From NCBI RefSeq assembly GCF_004362395.1, contig NZ_SNWE01000016.1:1-64000 (forward strand): DNA of 64,000 nucleotides, in the 5' to 3' direction. Both the position numbers and the translations under genes were made by a program. Position 1 is the first letter of the stretch; each line of letters starts with the position of its first letter. The DNA is from Salegentibacter sp. 24. Lineage in GTDB: Bacteria > Bacteroidota > Bacteroidia > Flavobacteriales > Flavobacteriaceae. Shown one piece after another: positions 1 to 8,301 of the stretch. A model generated the notes under the pieces. The model was given only the letters and a program-made list of their open reading frames with translations. It searched no databases and had not been told where the DNA came from.

Positions 1-2
1 AC

Positions 3-218
3 CTGATTCGTCTCAAGAAAAAAGCCAGGAACCTATTATTAAGTGAGGAGGGAATAACACATCGCAAAAGAAGATGCTGGGATGTAGAAGCAGTCTTTGG
101 AAATATCAAGCAAAATATGGGTTTTAAGCGATTTATGCTCCGGGGAATGGATAAAGTAACTACTGAAATAGGCCTAATAGCAATGGCACACAACTTAAAG
201 AAGTTCAGTATAGCCTAG
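3..218 (+). CDS. IS1182-like transposase, C-terminal fragment
   Basis: This open frame enters from the left edge and stops at TAG 216-218, giving the last 71 residues of a DDE transposase. The segment DVEAVFGNIKQN followed by GFKRFMLRG and IGLIAMAHNLKKF is the typical end of IS1182-family (IS4/IS5-related) transposases; the Glu of EAVFGNIK is the likely last acidic residue of the catalytic triad. Only the 3' end lies in the window, so I cannot tell whether the element is intact. No terminal inverted repeat could be assigned in the 145 bases that follow before hup. The family call is by motif memory rather than by search. Confidence 0.72.
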   Translation: MIRLKKKARNLLLSEEGITHRKRRCWDVEAVFGNIKQNMGFKRFMLRGMDKVTTEIGLIAMAHNLKKFSIA

Positions 219-295
219 GCGAGGGGATCTCTCTGCCATTTTTTATCACAAAGAAGATTTACAAAAAGAAAAGTGCTTCTGTTAACAAAAAAATT

Positions 296-336
296 ATCAA
301 AAAAAAAAGGCCATCTAAATACTTTTTAGACGGCCT
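296..336 (-). terminator. Rho-independent terminator of hup
   Basis: On the minus strand an AGGCCGTCTAAA-type arm (323-336) pairs with its complement at 308-319 across a short loop and is followed by a run of T (A on the plus strand, 291-308). It lies about 30 bases past the hup stop codon. Confidence 0.8.
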
Positions 337-363
337 CCTTAAAAGTTTTACTAATACAAATTA

Positions 364-636
364 TTAGTTTACAGCTTTTTGTAAATCTGCTCCGGCCTTA
401 AATTTAACTACATTTTTAGCAGCAATTTTAATTGTTTTACCGGTTTGTGGGTTTCTTCCTTCACGGGCAGCTCTTTTAGAAACTGACCAAGATCCAAATC
501 CTACCAAAGAAACACGATCCCCTTTTTTAAGAGATTTTTCAACGTTTTCTAAGAAAGATTCTAAGGCTTTTTTTGCTGCTGCTTTTGAGATTCCAGCGTT
601 TTCAGCCATTGCATCAATTAAATCTGTTTTGTTCAT
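364..636 (-). CDS. hup: HU family DNA-binding protein
   Basis: This 90-residue protein has the full length of bacterial HU. It starts [11 protein letters not shown], has the helical dimer part with [20 protein letters not shown], and carries the [22 protein letters not shown] beta-arm (split here: GFGSWSV and [12 protein letters not shown]), where the conserved RNPQTG tip contains the Pro that intercalates into DNA. HU is an abundant nucleoid protein that bends DNA non-specifically. The gene is monocistronic, with its own Bacteroidota-type promoter upstream and a strong hairpin terminator downstream. Confidence 0.97.
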   Translation of the reverse strand: MNKTDLIDAMAENAGISKAAAKKALESFLENVEKSLKKGDRVSLVGFGSWSVSKRAAREGRNPQTGKTIKIAAKNVVKFKAGADLQKAVN

Positions 637-687
637 AATTTGAATTTTAAATAAATTGTTGGTTAAACATTCTGTTAAATTGCTTTA

Positions 688-717
688 CAAATTTATATGG
701 AATTCTCGGCCGTGCAA
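688..717 (-). promoter_or_regulatory. Bacteroidota-type promoter of hup
   Basis: Minus-strand -7 box TAAATTTG (688-695) fits the TAnnTTTG consensus, and a -33 TTGC (714-717) lies 19 bases upstream. Transcription would begin about 45 bases before the hup ATG. The rest of the 637-821 gap shows nothing else clear. Confidence 0.7.
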
Positions 718-821
718 GTAATATCAAGGGAAATGCAGATTTTTGTTAATAAGTCGGCTATTTTGTTAATAAACAAGTCAGCTTTTAGTTGATTTTTATC
801 CCTTTCAGCAACCATAAGGGC

Positions 822-1772
822 TTAGAAGAATTTTGCAGTTTCTGTAAAATTATATCCGTTTAAAAGTGATTTTATATCCATTTTTCGCTTTCCCGGAAGT
901 TGTAATTCTTCAATTATTATGTAACCGCCCTGTGCCGCTACCTTCAGTATTTTATCTTCAACCAAAATACTTCCATTTTTTGTGTCATGAAATGCCGATT
1001 CCTTTCTACAACGATAAACCTTAACTTTTCCTTGTTTTCCATCGTTAAACAAAATGGACCAGGCCCCTGGATAAGGGTTTAGCCCTCGAATGAGGTTGTA
1101 AATTTGATCTATAGAACGATCCCAGTTAATTCTTGTGTTTTCTTTATCTAACTTTGGTGCCTCTTTAAGCATTTCTACCAAAGGTTGGTTAGTGGGTGTA
1201 AGCTTGTCTTTTTCTATAAGCTGAAGGGTCTCTATCACAAGCTTGGAACCAATTTTCATTAATTTGTCATGAAGTTCACCTGCGTTTGAATCAGCAGCAA
1301 TATCAGTCTCCTTTTGTAGAATTATAGCGCCAGTATCTATTTTTTCATCCAGGAAAAAAGTTGATACCCCTGTTCTTGTTTCACTATTGATAATAGCCCA
1401 GTTTATGGGAGCAGCTCCGCGATATTGTGGTAAAAGGGAGGCATGAAGGTTGAAAGTGCCCAGCTCTGGTAAACTCCATACTATTTTGGGCAACATTCTA
1501 AAAGCAACTACCACCTGTACGGTGGGATTAAGTGTTTTAAGCTCTTCAATAAATTGCTCGTCTTTTAAATTTGTAGGCTGTAAAACTTTTAGGCCTTTTT
1601 TTAATGCGAATTGTTTGACAGCACTTTCTTGTAATTTTCTTCCACGTCCTGCAGGTTTATCAGGAGCGGTAATAACTCCAACTACATTGTAATTAGCATT
1701 TAAGATGCTTTCCAGGCTGGTCACCGCGAAATCTGGTGTACCCATAAATACTATTCTTAATGATTTCATCAT
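822..1772 (-). CDS. fmt: Methionyl-tRNA formyltransferase
   Basis: Transfers a formyl group from 10-formyltetrahydrofolate to Met-tRNAfMet for translation initiation in the cytoplasm. The start IVFMGTPDFAV, the folate site NLHASLLPQYRGAAP and the following GVSTFFLDEKIDTGAI contain the conserved Asn, His and Asp of the catalytic centre. The C-terminal oligonucleotide-binding domain contains INWDRSIDQIYNLIRGLNPYPGA. The length, 316 residues, is normal. The start codon overlaps the recQ stop by four bases (ATGA); a second ATG directly follows, so the true start may be one codon later. It is the last gene of an AAA-recQ-fmt operon. There is no nearby def gene. Confidence 0.96.
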   Translation of the reverse strand: MMKSLRIVFMGTPDFAVTSLESILNANYNVVGVITAPDKPAGRGRKLQESAVKQFALKKGLKVLQPTNLKDEQFIEELKTLNPTVQVVVAFRMLPKIVWSLPELGTFNLHASLLPQYRGAAPINWAIINSETRTGVSTFFLDEKIDTGAIILQKETDIAADSNAGELHDKLMKIGSKLVIETLQLIEKDKLTPTNQPLVEMLKEAPKLDKENTRINWDRSIDQIYNLIRGLNPYPGAWSILFNDGKQGKVKVYRCRKESAFHDTKNGSILVEDKILKVAAQGGYIIIEELQLPGKRKMDIKSLLNGYNFTETAKFF

Positions 1773-3670
1773 TTATTTATTTTATAAATATTCCCTGATT
1801 TTATGGAAATTAATTCCTTTTCTATGAGTAATCGCAAAACTTCTAAAACCTGATCTTTAGGAAAATTTATAGTTTTGAAAAGCTCTTGAGAGGAAGTTTC
1901 AGAGCTTTTCAATACTTTCATTATTTCCTTATAAATCATATTTTTAAGTTCATTTGTCAAAGGTGCAGCTTGTTTTTGGCAAACAGAGCAAATTCCACAA
2001 TTTTCAATTTGTACTTCTCCAAAGTATGTTAAAAGTTGTTTACTTCTGCAAATCGAATCGTTTTCTAAATAAGTTAAAACAGAATCGATTTTTTTTTGTT
2101 TAGATATATTATGTTGTCTTATATAAGGCACCAGTGGAAAAATCACGGAATCATCTTCCCTTGGAACCAAAAATAATACAGTTGAGTCTTGCTCTGCAAA
2201 AACATATTCTAAAACCTGATCTTTTTCCAGTTCTTTGAGAAATTTAAGGGCTATTTTTTGGTCCAACTTAGATTTTTTGCAAACCCAGGCCAGGTCAATA
2301 GCGGTTTTATTTTCCATAATTCCGCCATAGTTTCTCAAAATTGTTTTTACAAAATTTTCGTATTTCTGATTTTGATCTACGTAATACTGAAGTTGCTTGG
2401 CTGAAATAGTAAAATGAATACTGGTTTTCTTATGAAATTCCTTTGAAAGTTTAATTATGCTACACCGGTCTAAAAGCTGAAGTACTTGGTAGGTTTTTGA
2501 AAATGGAAGTTCGTACTGAGCGCAGAATTCGGAAAAACTAAAATTATATTCGGTCTGTGCTCCTTCGCCATAAGCGATTCTGAAGTAAGTATTCAGCTTT
2601 TTATAGACCAATTTAACATCTTCCAGTTGTGGTAAATTACCCAGAAACTGGTTCTTTAAAACAGGAATATCACTTTTATTGGAGATAATAGTTGCCACTG
2701 CTTTTTTTCCATCTCTTCCGGCTCTGCCAGCTTCCTGAAAATAACTTTCTAAGGATTCAGGAAGATTTAAATGAACCACCTGCCTTACATCGGATTTGTC
2801 AATTCCCATTCCGAATGCCGTAGTAGCAACGATTATATGGTTTTTGTTTTCTAACCAGTCATTTAACCTTTTGGTTTTTTCTTTTGGCAGTAATCCACCA
2901 TGAAAAGTATCAGCTTTATAACCACTTTTGTTTAATAGATCAGCGATCTCCAGACTTGCCTTTCTACTTCTAACATAAACTATAGCCGTTTCATTTTTAT
3001 TCTTCAGGAGTTGTTTTAATCGATTAAATTTGTTTTCGGCTATAGAAACATTGTATGAAATATTTTCACGATAAAAGGAATCTTTTAGCACTTCGATATC
3101 TTCCAGTGCTAACTCTTTTAGAATATCTTTTACCACGGTTAGGGTAGCCGTCGCAGTAAGAGCAATAAATGGGGTCCCATTTTTTAAATCTTTTAAAAAA
3201 GAAATATTGCGGTAAGCCGGTCTAAAATCATGACCCCATTGCGAAATGCAATGTGCCTCATCCACGGCGATAAGGTTCACATTCATCAGTTTAATACGCT
3301 CCTGCACCAGGTCCTGCTGGAGTCTTTCAGGGGATAAATAAAGAAATTTATAATTTCCATAGATACAATTATCAAGAGCGGTATCCAGTTCGCGATAACC
3401 CATACCTCCGGTTAGAGCCATCGCTTTTATACCTTTATTCTGAAGCCCTTTAACCTGATCCTCCATTAAAGCTACCAGGGGGGAAATCACAATACAAATT
3501 CCTTCCTGCATTAAAGAGGGGAGCTGAAAACAAAGGGATTTACCTCCACCTGTCGGCATTAAGGCAAGCACATTCTTTTGCTCCAGGAGCCTATTTATAA
3601 TAGGTTCCTGGAGTGGCCTGAAAGATGTATGACCCCAGTATTTTTTTAATATATGTTGTGCATTTTGCAA
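1769..3670 (-). CDS. recQ: RecQ family ATP-dependent DNA helicase
   Basis: A 3'-5' DNA helicase used in recombination and fork repair. Walker A is MPTGGGKSLCFQLP, the DEAH box is AVDEAHCISQWGHDFRP, and motif VI is the QEAGRAGRDGK segment. Four cysteines at about 541, 558, 561 and 564 form the RecQ zinc site. Compared with E. coli RecQ the order is unusual: about 190 residues, probably winged-helix, lie between the helicase core and the zinc cysteines, and there is no recognisable HRDC domain at the end, only a short helical/winged tail. This matches a second RecQ class common in Bacteroidota. The gene lies 10 bases after the AAA gene and overlaps fmt. Confidence 0.93.
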   Translation of the reverse strand: MQNAQHILKKYWGHTSFRPLQEPIINRLLEQKNVLALMPTGGGKSLCFQLPSLMQEGICIVISPLVALMEDQVKGLQNKGIKAMALTGGMGYRELDTALDNCIYGNYKFLYLSPERLQQDLVQERIKLMNVNLIAVDEAHCISQWGHDFRPAYRNISFLKDLKNGTPFIALTATATLTVVKDILKELALEDIEVLKDSFYRENISYNVSIAENKFNRLKQLLKNKNETAIVYVRSRKASLEIADLLNKSGYKADTFHGGLLPKEKTKRLNDWLENKNHIIVATTAFGMGIDKSDVRQVVHLNLPESLESYFQEAGRAGRDGKKAVATIISNKSDIPVLKNQFLGNLPQLEDVKLVYKKLNTYFRIAYGEGAQTEYNFSFSEFCAQYELPFSKTYQVLQLLDRCSIIKLSKEFHKKTSIHFTISAKQLQYYVDQNQKYENFVKTILRNYGGIMENKTAIDLAWVCKKSKLDQKIALKFLKELEKDQVLEYVFAEQDSTVLFLVPREDDSVIFPLVPYIRQHNISKQKKIDSVLTYLENDSICRSKQLLTYFGEVQIENCGICSVCQKQAAPLTNELKNMIYKEIMKVLKSSETSSQELFKTINFPKDQVLEVLRLLIEKELISIKSGNIYKINK

Positions 3671-3680
3671 ATAGCCTTGA

Positions 3681-4214
3681 TCAAATTTGGTTTAAAATAA
3701 ACATGGTTCTATCAATTACTGAGGTTTTGGGAACTTCAATAGGGGTGTAGCCGTATGTTTTATAAGTTTCAAAAAGATGCTTTGAGATTAAACTCGCTTC
3801 TTTAAAAGATTCGTAACGCTCATTATCACTTTGGTAGATTTCTTCCCAGGGTGGTAAAAAGAAAATCTTGTCATACGAATACTCGGTACAGGCATCGGAG
3901 AAGTAAGTGGAATATTCGGTTTTAAAGTAATCCATATAAGCCAGTACATCAGGAATGCCGCGATCGATAAAAATAGTTGAAGCTGGAATCATATCTGCTT
4001 CACGATGCTGAATTTTTCGACCTTCTAGCAATTTTTCACTAAAGAACAAAGGTTTTTCAAGAAATAACTGATCTATTCCCTGTTTTTGAGCTTCTAAAGT
4101 TACCTGTCTTGAAATTTCATGAAGGCATTCGTAGCCGTGTTTTTCAAGTTGGCGAATTATAGAAGATTTTCCGGTACCGGGACCGCCGGTAATTACTATT
4201 TTCTGCTTTTTCAC
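3681..4214 (-). CDS. AAA_28-type P-loop ATPase
   Basis: A 177-residue stand-alone nucleotide-binding protein. Walker A is GGPGTGKSS (residues about 10-18). The segment FIDRGIPDVLAYM holds the DRG acidic/arginine motif typical of the AAA_28 (NadR/Ttd14-like) family, whose members resemble nucleoside or nicotinamide-riboside kinases. No other domain is present. The substrate is unknown; a small-molecule kinase is likelier than a mechanical ATPase given its size. It is the first gene of the minus-strand operon with recQ and fmt and is divergent from the DUF493 gene. The call rests on motif recognition. Confidence 0.8.
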   Translation of the reverse strand: MKKQKIVITGGPGTGKSSIIRQLEKHGYECLHEISRQVTLEAQKQGIDQLFLEKPLFFSEKLLEGRKIQHREADMIPASTIFIDRGIPDVLAYMDYFKTEYSTYFSDACTEYSYDKIFFLPPWEEIYQSDNERYESFKEASLISKHLFETYKTYGYTPIEVPKTSVIDRTMFILNQI

Positions 4215-4265
4215 GCTGCAAATTTCGACATTTGAAATTGATTATAAAAATGTATGCATTCTATG

Positions 4266-4273
4266 TATCTTTG
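4266..4273 (+). promoter_or_regulatory. -7 box before DUF493 gene
   Basis: TATCTTTG matches TAnnTTTG 20 bases before the ATG at 4294. A candidate -33 TTG (4238-4240) is 25 bases upstream, slightly long, so only the -7 element is well supported. Confidence 0.5.
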
Positions 4274-4293
4274 CAGCCTAAAATTAAGTTATT

Positions 4294-4587
4294 ATGAGTG
4301 GAGCGAAAGATCAGGAAGAATTTTATACCAAATTGAAATCACAGTTACAGGATACATCTCTGTGGCCATCTGAATATCTCTATAAATTTATAGTTCCCGC
4401 AAAGTCAAATCAGGTGAAAATTATCGATAAGATTTTTGATAATATGGGAGCAGTTATTACCACCAGAAAATCCAAAAAAGGAACTTATATAAGTACTTCG
4501 GTTAATGTGCGAATGAAAAATCCAGATGCGGTAATAGAAAAGTATAAAGAAGTTGCTCAAAAGGTAGATGGTGTAATCTCCCTTTAA
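4294..4587 (+). CDS. DUF493 (YbeD-like) protein
   Basis: A 97-residue protein of the DUF493/YbeD family, a small ferredoxin-like fold related to ACT-type regulatory domains. Visible features are YKFIVPAKSNQVKIIDKIFD and TRKSKKGTYISTSVNVRMKNPDAVIEKY (cut here: KKGTYISTSVNVRMKN), the alternating strand/helix pattern of the family. In proteobacteria the homologue sits near lipB, but here it is upstream of the DUF4290-murA pair on the same strand, 94 bases away. The biochemical role is not established. Confidence 0.88.
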   Translation: MSGAKDQEEFYTKLKSQLQDTSLWPSEYLYKFIVPAKSNQVKIIDKIFDNMGAVITTRKSKKGTYISTSVNVRMKNPDAVIEKYKEVAQKVDGVISL

Positions 4588-4681
4588 TTTTAAATTCGTA
4601 AAATTTTATCTATCCCGATAATATTTAGTATTTTGCAGCGATTAACTTCTACATTAAAGTATCACCTTATAAATTTCAATT

Positions 4682-5329
4682 TTGACACACGCATTAGAAT
4701 ATAACTCCGAAAGGAGACACTTAATTATTCCCGAATACGGAAGACATCTTCAAAAAATGGTGGAAGAAGCCATAGAAATTGAAGACGATAAAGAGCGAAA
4801 CCAGGTTGCGAAATCTATTATTGCGGTAATGGGCAATATGCAACCACACCTTCGTGACGTGCCCGATTTTCAGCATAAATTATGGGATCAGTTATTTATA
4901 ATTAGTGATTTTAAGCTTGATGTGGAATCACCTTTTCCTAAGCCGACAAAGGAAATGCTAGCAGAGCGTCCAGAGATGCTAGGTTATCCTCAGAACTTTC
5001 CAAAATATCGTTTCTACGGAAATAATATAAACCGAATGATTAATGAGGTTAAGGATTGGGAAGAAGGACCCCTAAAAGAAGGTTTGGTTTTAACCATAGC
5101 CAACCATATGAAAAAGTCCTACCTGAATTGGAACCGGGATACCGTAGAAGATGATGTGATCTTTGAGCATCTTCGTGAACTTAGCGGGGGAAAAATTAAT
5201 TTGAAAAACGCCGATGAAGATCTTAGCGATGCTTCCAACCTTATTAGAAATAAGAAAAAGCATACCGGTAAAAACAATAATCCTAAAAAATCCAACCGCA
5301 AAGGTGGAGGTGGACGTAAGCGCTACTAA
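4682..5329 (+). CDS. DUF4290 protein with basic C-terminal tail
   Basis: A 215-residue protein of the Bacteroidota-specific DUF4290 family, starting at TTG (4682-4684) with MTHALEYNSERRHLIIPEYG. The first 170 residues look like a compact helical domain. The tail from about residue 188 is almost only Lys, Arg, Asn and Gly and ends GGGGRKRY, which suggests nucleic-acid or ribosome contact (inference). The gene sits 16 bases before murA and is probably cotranscribed with it; this pairing is common in flavobacteria. No enzymatic motif was seen and the function is unknown. Confidence 0.9.
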   Translation: MTHALEYNSERRHLIIPEYGRHLQKMVEEAIEIEDDKERNQVAKSIIAVMGNMQPHLRDVPDFQHKLWDQLFIISDFKLDVESPFPKPTKEMLAERPEMLGYPQNFPKYRFYGNNINRMINEVKDWEEGPLKEGLVLTIANHMKKSYLNWNRDTVEDDVIFEHLRELSGGKINLKNADEDLSDASNLIRNKKKHTGKNNNPKKSNRKGGGGRKRY

Positions 5330-5345
5330 ATAATACTTTACTTTC

Positions 5346-6659
5346 ATGGGAACTTTCCAAATTGAAGGCGGGCAGCAACTGAGTGGCGAAATTCAGCCTC
5401 AAGGTGCTAAAAATGAGGCCCTGCAAATTCTTTGTGCCGTTTTATTGACTTCAGATGAAATTGTAATTGAAAATATTCCGGATATTCTGGATGTGAATAA
5501 GCTAATTCAGCTTCTGGAACATCTGGGCGTTAAAATCAAAAAACTTGGAAAGGGAAGCTATTCCTTTAAAAGTAACGATCTGGATTTAGATTATCTAAGT
5601 AGTGATCAATTTAAAAAAGACGGTAGTGGGTTAAGAGGCTCAATTATGATCGTTGGACCATTACTTGCAAGGTTTGGAAAAGGATTTATACCAAAACCGG
5701 GAGGTGATAAAATTGGTAGAAGAAGATTAGATACCCATTTTGAAGGCTTTATTAAATTGGGCGCTGAATTCAGATACAATAAAGAAGAGCGGTTCTACGG
5801 AGTAGAAGCACCAAATGGATTAAAAGGGGCTTACATGCTTCTTGAAGAAGCTTCAGTTACCGGTACTGCTAATATTGTAATGGCTGCTGTGCTTGCTGAA
5901 GGAACAACTACGATTTACAACGCTGCCTGTGAGCCTTATCTCCAGCAACTTTGCAATATGTTGAACTCTATAGGTGCTAAAATCAGTGGTGTTGGTTCTA
6001 ATCTTTTAAATATTGAGGGAGTGGATTCCTTAAAGGGTTGCCACCATAAAATTTTACCGGATATGGTCGAAATAGGCTCTTGGATAGGGCTTGCAGCTAT
6101 GACCAAAAGCGAAATTACCATTAAAAATGTTCGATGGGATATGTTGGGTATCATTCCAACTACATTTAGAAAATTAGGAATTACCATTGAGCGTAAAGGG
6201 GATGATATTTTTATTCCGGCTCATACAAATGGTTATGAAGTGCAGAGTTTTATAGATGGCTCTATTATGAATATTAGTGATGCACCCTGGCCTGGTTTTA
6301 CTCCAGATTTGTTGAGTATATTACTGGTAGTTGCTACTCAGGCTCGGGGGAGTGTACTTATTCATCAAAAAATGTTTGAAAGTCGTTTGTTCTTTGTAGA
6401 TAAGTTAATTGATATGGGGGCCAAGATTATTTTATGTGATCCTCATCGAGCTACGGTAATTGGACATGATTTTCAATCGCAATTAAAAGCTACGACAATG
6501 ACATCTCCAGATATTCGAGCGGGGATTTCCTTGCTTATTGCGGCACTTTCAGCTAAAGGAACATCCACTATACATAATATTGAACAAATAGACAGGGGTT
6601 ACGAAAATATTGACGAACGTTTAAAAGCACTTGGTGCTAGAATAGAGCGGGTAGCATAA
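5346..6659 (+). CDS. murA: UDP-N-acetylglucosamine 1-carboxyvinyltransferase
   Basis: Adds enolpyruvate from PEP to UDP-GlcNAc, the first committed step of peptidoglycan synthesis, in the cytoplasm. The 437 residues cover the two inside-out alpha/beta domains; QGAKNEALQ holds the catalytic Lys-Asn pair and DIRAGISLLIAALSAKG the PEP-binding Arg. The mobile loop reads KPGGDKIGRRRLDTH: Asp121 stands where E. coli MurA has Cys115, the residue alkylated by fosfomycin. Asp here keeps activity in other bacteria and gives intrinsic fosfomycin resistance. The gene follows DUF4290 closely and ends at a hairpin terminator. Confidence 0.97.
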   Translation: MGTFQIEGGQQLSGEIQPQGAKNEALQILCAVLLTSDEIVIENIPDILDVNKLIQLLEHLGVKIKKLGKGSYSFKSNDLDLDYLSSDQFKKDGSGLRGSIMIVGPLLARFGKGFIPKPGGDKIGRRRLDTHFEGFIKLGAEFRYNKEERFYGVEAPNGLKGAYMLLEEASVTGTANIVMAAVLAEGTTTIYNAACEPYLQQLCNMLNSIGAKISGVGSNLLNIEGVDSLKGCHHKILPDMVEIGSWIGLAAMTKSEITIKNVRWDMLGIIPTTFRKLGITIERKGDDIFIPAHTNGYEVQSFIDGSIMNISDAPWPGFTPDLLSILLVVATQARGSVLIHQKMFESRLFFVDKLIDMGAKIILCDPHRATVIGHDFQSQLKATTMTSPDIRAGISLLIAALSAKGTSTIHNIEQIDRGYENIDERLKALGARIERVA

Positions 6660-6684
6660 GGCGCTGTTTGTAAAATAATTTCAT

Positions 6685-6717
6685 AAAAAAATCCGGATTG
6701 ATCATCCGGATTTTTTT
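6685..6717. terminator. Bidirectional terminator between murA and the 6736 gene
   Basis: Two copies of the self-complementary octamer ATCCGGAT (6691-6698 and 6704-6711) form a hairpin with loop TGATC, flanked by A7 on the left and T7 on the right. It can terminate murA on plus and the convergent gene on minus. Confidence 0.85.
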
Positions 6718-6735
6718 GTTTAAACGTTTCAGGAA

Positions 6736-8196
6736 CTAAACTTCAGTTTCTGCTTTTTTCTTGTTCTCTTTATAGTGAAAAAGATTGTGCTCCTTAATCA
6801 TTTTTGTAGTTGTTTCCGGCAACATATCTTCCCAGCCTTCTTTTCCCTCACTTATCATTTGAAGCACTTCTCTTGAGTAAATATCCAGAATTTCGGGATT
6901 GTAATTTTCAATATCCTCAACTCTTCCATTATATTTAAAAAATTTGTACAACTCTTTCATTCTAGGATGAACTTTCAGGTTTTCGCTGGTTGTGATCTCT
7001 CCTGTCTCAGGATCTTTAAGCGGATAGAGGTATACCTTGAGATCCTTAAAGAACAGTTTTCCAAAGGCTTCCAGGATGCCACCACTTAGATGTCTGTAAT
7101 ATTTTTCATCGAATACGTCAACCAGGTTATTGACTCCCATAGTTAATCCCATTCGTTGCTTTGAATATCTGGAGAAATATTCAACCACGCGATAATACTC
7201 CTGAAAATTGGAGATCATTACCGTTTGTCCCAGGGAACATAGTAGTTCAGCCCGGTCCATAAAATCGCGTTCATCAATTTCACCTTCAGCTCTAAGGTTG
7301 GAAAGTGTTATTTCAAAAATTACTTCAGTGTTTTCTTTCTCAACCTTGCTCTCTTTTAAAAATAATTCCAGCGAACGTTCATACATGTCCATATTTACCT
7401 TGGTCACCGGTCTAAAACTTCCTCGCAGGGCTAGAATGTTCTTCTTATAAAGAATTTTTGCAGGAAGTACATTATTACCATCAGGGGCAAACATTACGGC
7501 ATCAGTCATTCCATTTTTAACCAGTTGTAGGCTCATAAGACGATTGTCTACTCCTTCAAAACGCGGTCCACTAAAATTTATAGTATCGATTTCAATTTGG
7601 TCCTTATCTATATGATCGTAGAGATAACGCAATAGTTTCTTAGGGTTATCGTATTTATAGTATGCACCATAAATAAGATTTACACCAAGGATTCCAAGGG
7701 TATTTTGCTGGTGACGGGCATCGGTTTCGTGGAATCTTACATGAAGAATAATTTCGTTATAATCTTCCTTAGGGCTTACCTGGTATTTAATTCCTACCCA
7801 TCCATGTCCTTTATATTTTTTTGCAAAATCTATAGTTGCAACCGTATTGGCGTAGCTAAAGAAAAGTTTATCGGGGTGTTTTTCGCGAGAAATTCGCTGC
7901 TCAATTAAGCCAATTTCATGGGAAAGCATTTTTTTTAACCTCGCTTCCGTTACATATCTTCTGTCATTTTCAACTCCATAAATTGCATCACTAAAGTCTT
8001 TATCATAAGCACTCATCGCCTTAGCAATAGTTCCCGATGCACCTCCGGCTCTAAAAAAATTCCTAACAGTTTCCTGACCAGCACCGATTTCTGAAAACGT
8101 TCCGTAAATATTTTCATTTAAATTAATGCGGAGTGCTTTGCTTTTTATAGAAGGAACATTTTCAAATTCCTTATCGCCCATTATTGTAATTGGCAT
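6736..8196 (-). CDS. Conserved Bacteroidota protein of unknown function
   Basis: I chose the start MPITIMGDKEFENVPS (ATG at 8196, 486 residues); the frame is open 34 codons further up but that stretch overlaps the probable promoter box at 8235-8242. I recognise the family as highly conserved in flavobacteria, with segments such as YGTFSEIGAGQETVRNFFR and GGASGTIAKAMSAYDKDFSD, but no catalytic motif I can name. Database labels such as nicotinate-nucleotide adenylyltransferase are not supported: the HxGH motif of nucleotidyltransferases is absent. There is no signal peptide or membrane segment, so it is cytoplasmic. The gene is monocistronic, convergent to murA and divergent from the metallo-hydrolase gene. 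Confidence 0.85.
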   Translation of the reverse strand: MPITIMGDKEFENVPSIKSKALRINLNENIYGTFSEIGAGQETVRNFFRAGGASGTIAKAMSAYDKDFSDAIYGVENDRRYVTEARLKKMLSHEIGLIEQRISREKHPDKLFFSYANTVATIDFAKKYKGHGWVGIKYQVSPKEDYNEIILHVRFHETDARHQQNTLGILGVNLIYGAYYKYDNPKKLLRYLYDHIDKDQIEIDTINFSGPRFEGVDNRLMSLQLVKNGMTDAVMFAPDGNNVLPAKILYKKNILALRGSFRPVTKVNMDMYERSLELFLKESKVEKENTEVIFEITLSNLRAEGEIDERDFMDRAELLCSLGQTVMISNFQEYYRVVEYFSRYSKQRMGLTMGVNNLVDVFDEKYYRHLSGGILEAFGKLFFKDLKVYLYPLKDPETGEITTSENLKVHPRMKELYKFFKYNGRVEDIENYNPEILDIYSREVLQMISEGKEGWEDMLPETTTKMIKEHNLFHYKENKKKAETEV

Positions 8197-8234
8197 AATT
8201 TTTCTTTTAGGTGTGATTTCTTTTTTGTGTATAT

Positions 8235-8242
8235 CAAAGGTA
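8235..8242 (-). promoter_or_regulatory. -7 box for the 6736-8196 gene
   Basis: On the minus strand TACCTTTG matches TAnnTTTG, 39 bases before the chosen ATG. It lies inside the longer open frame and so supports the shorter start. The -33 region is only T-rich. Confidence 0.5.
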
Positions 8243-8276
8243 CTAAAAACGGTAAGGTATTGAAAAAAAATATCTT

Positions 8277-8284
8277 TACTTTTG
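8277..8284 (+). promoter_or_regulatory. -7 box for the metallo-hydrolase gene
   Basis: TACTTTTG matches TAnnTTTG 17 bases before the TTG start at 8302, leaving a very short leader. A TTG at 8260-8262 is only 14 bases upstream, so a -33 element is doubtful. Confidence 0.5.
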
Positions 8285-8301
8285 CTTAAAACAAACAATT
8301 C

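Noticed and set aside
6736-8196. Annotation as nicotinate-nucleotide adenylyltransferase
   Set aside because: The HxGH nucleotidyltransferase motif is absent and the length is about twice the usual one.
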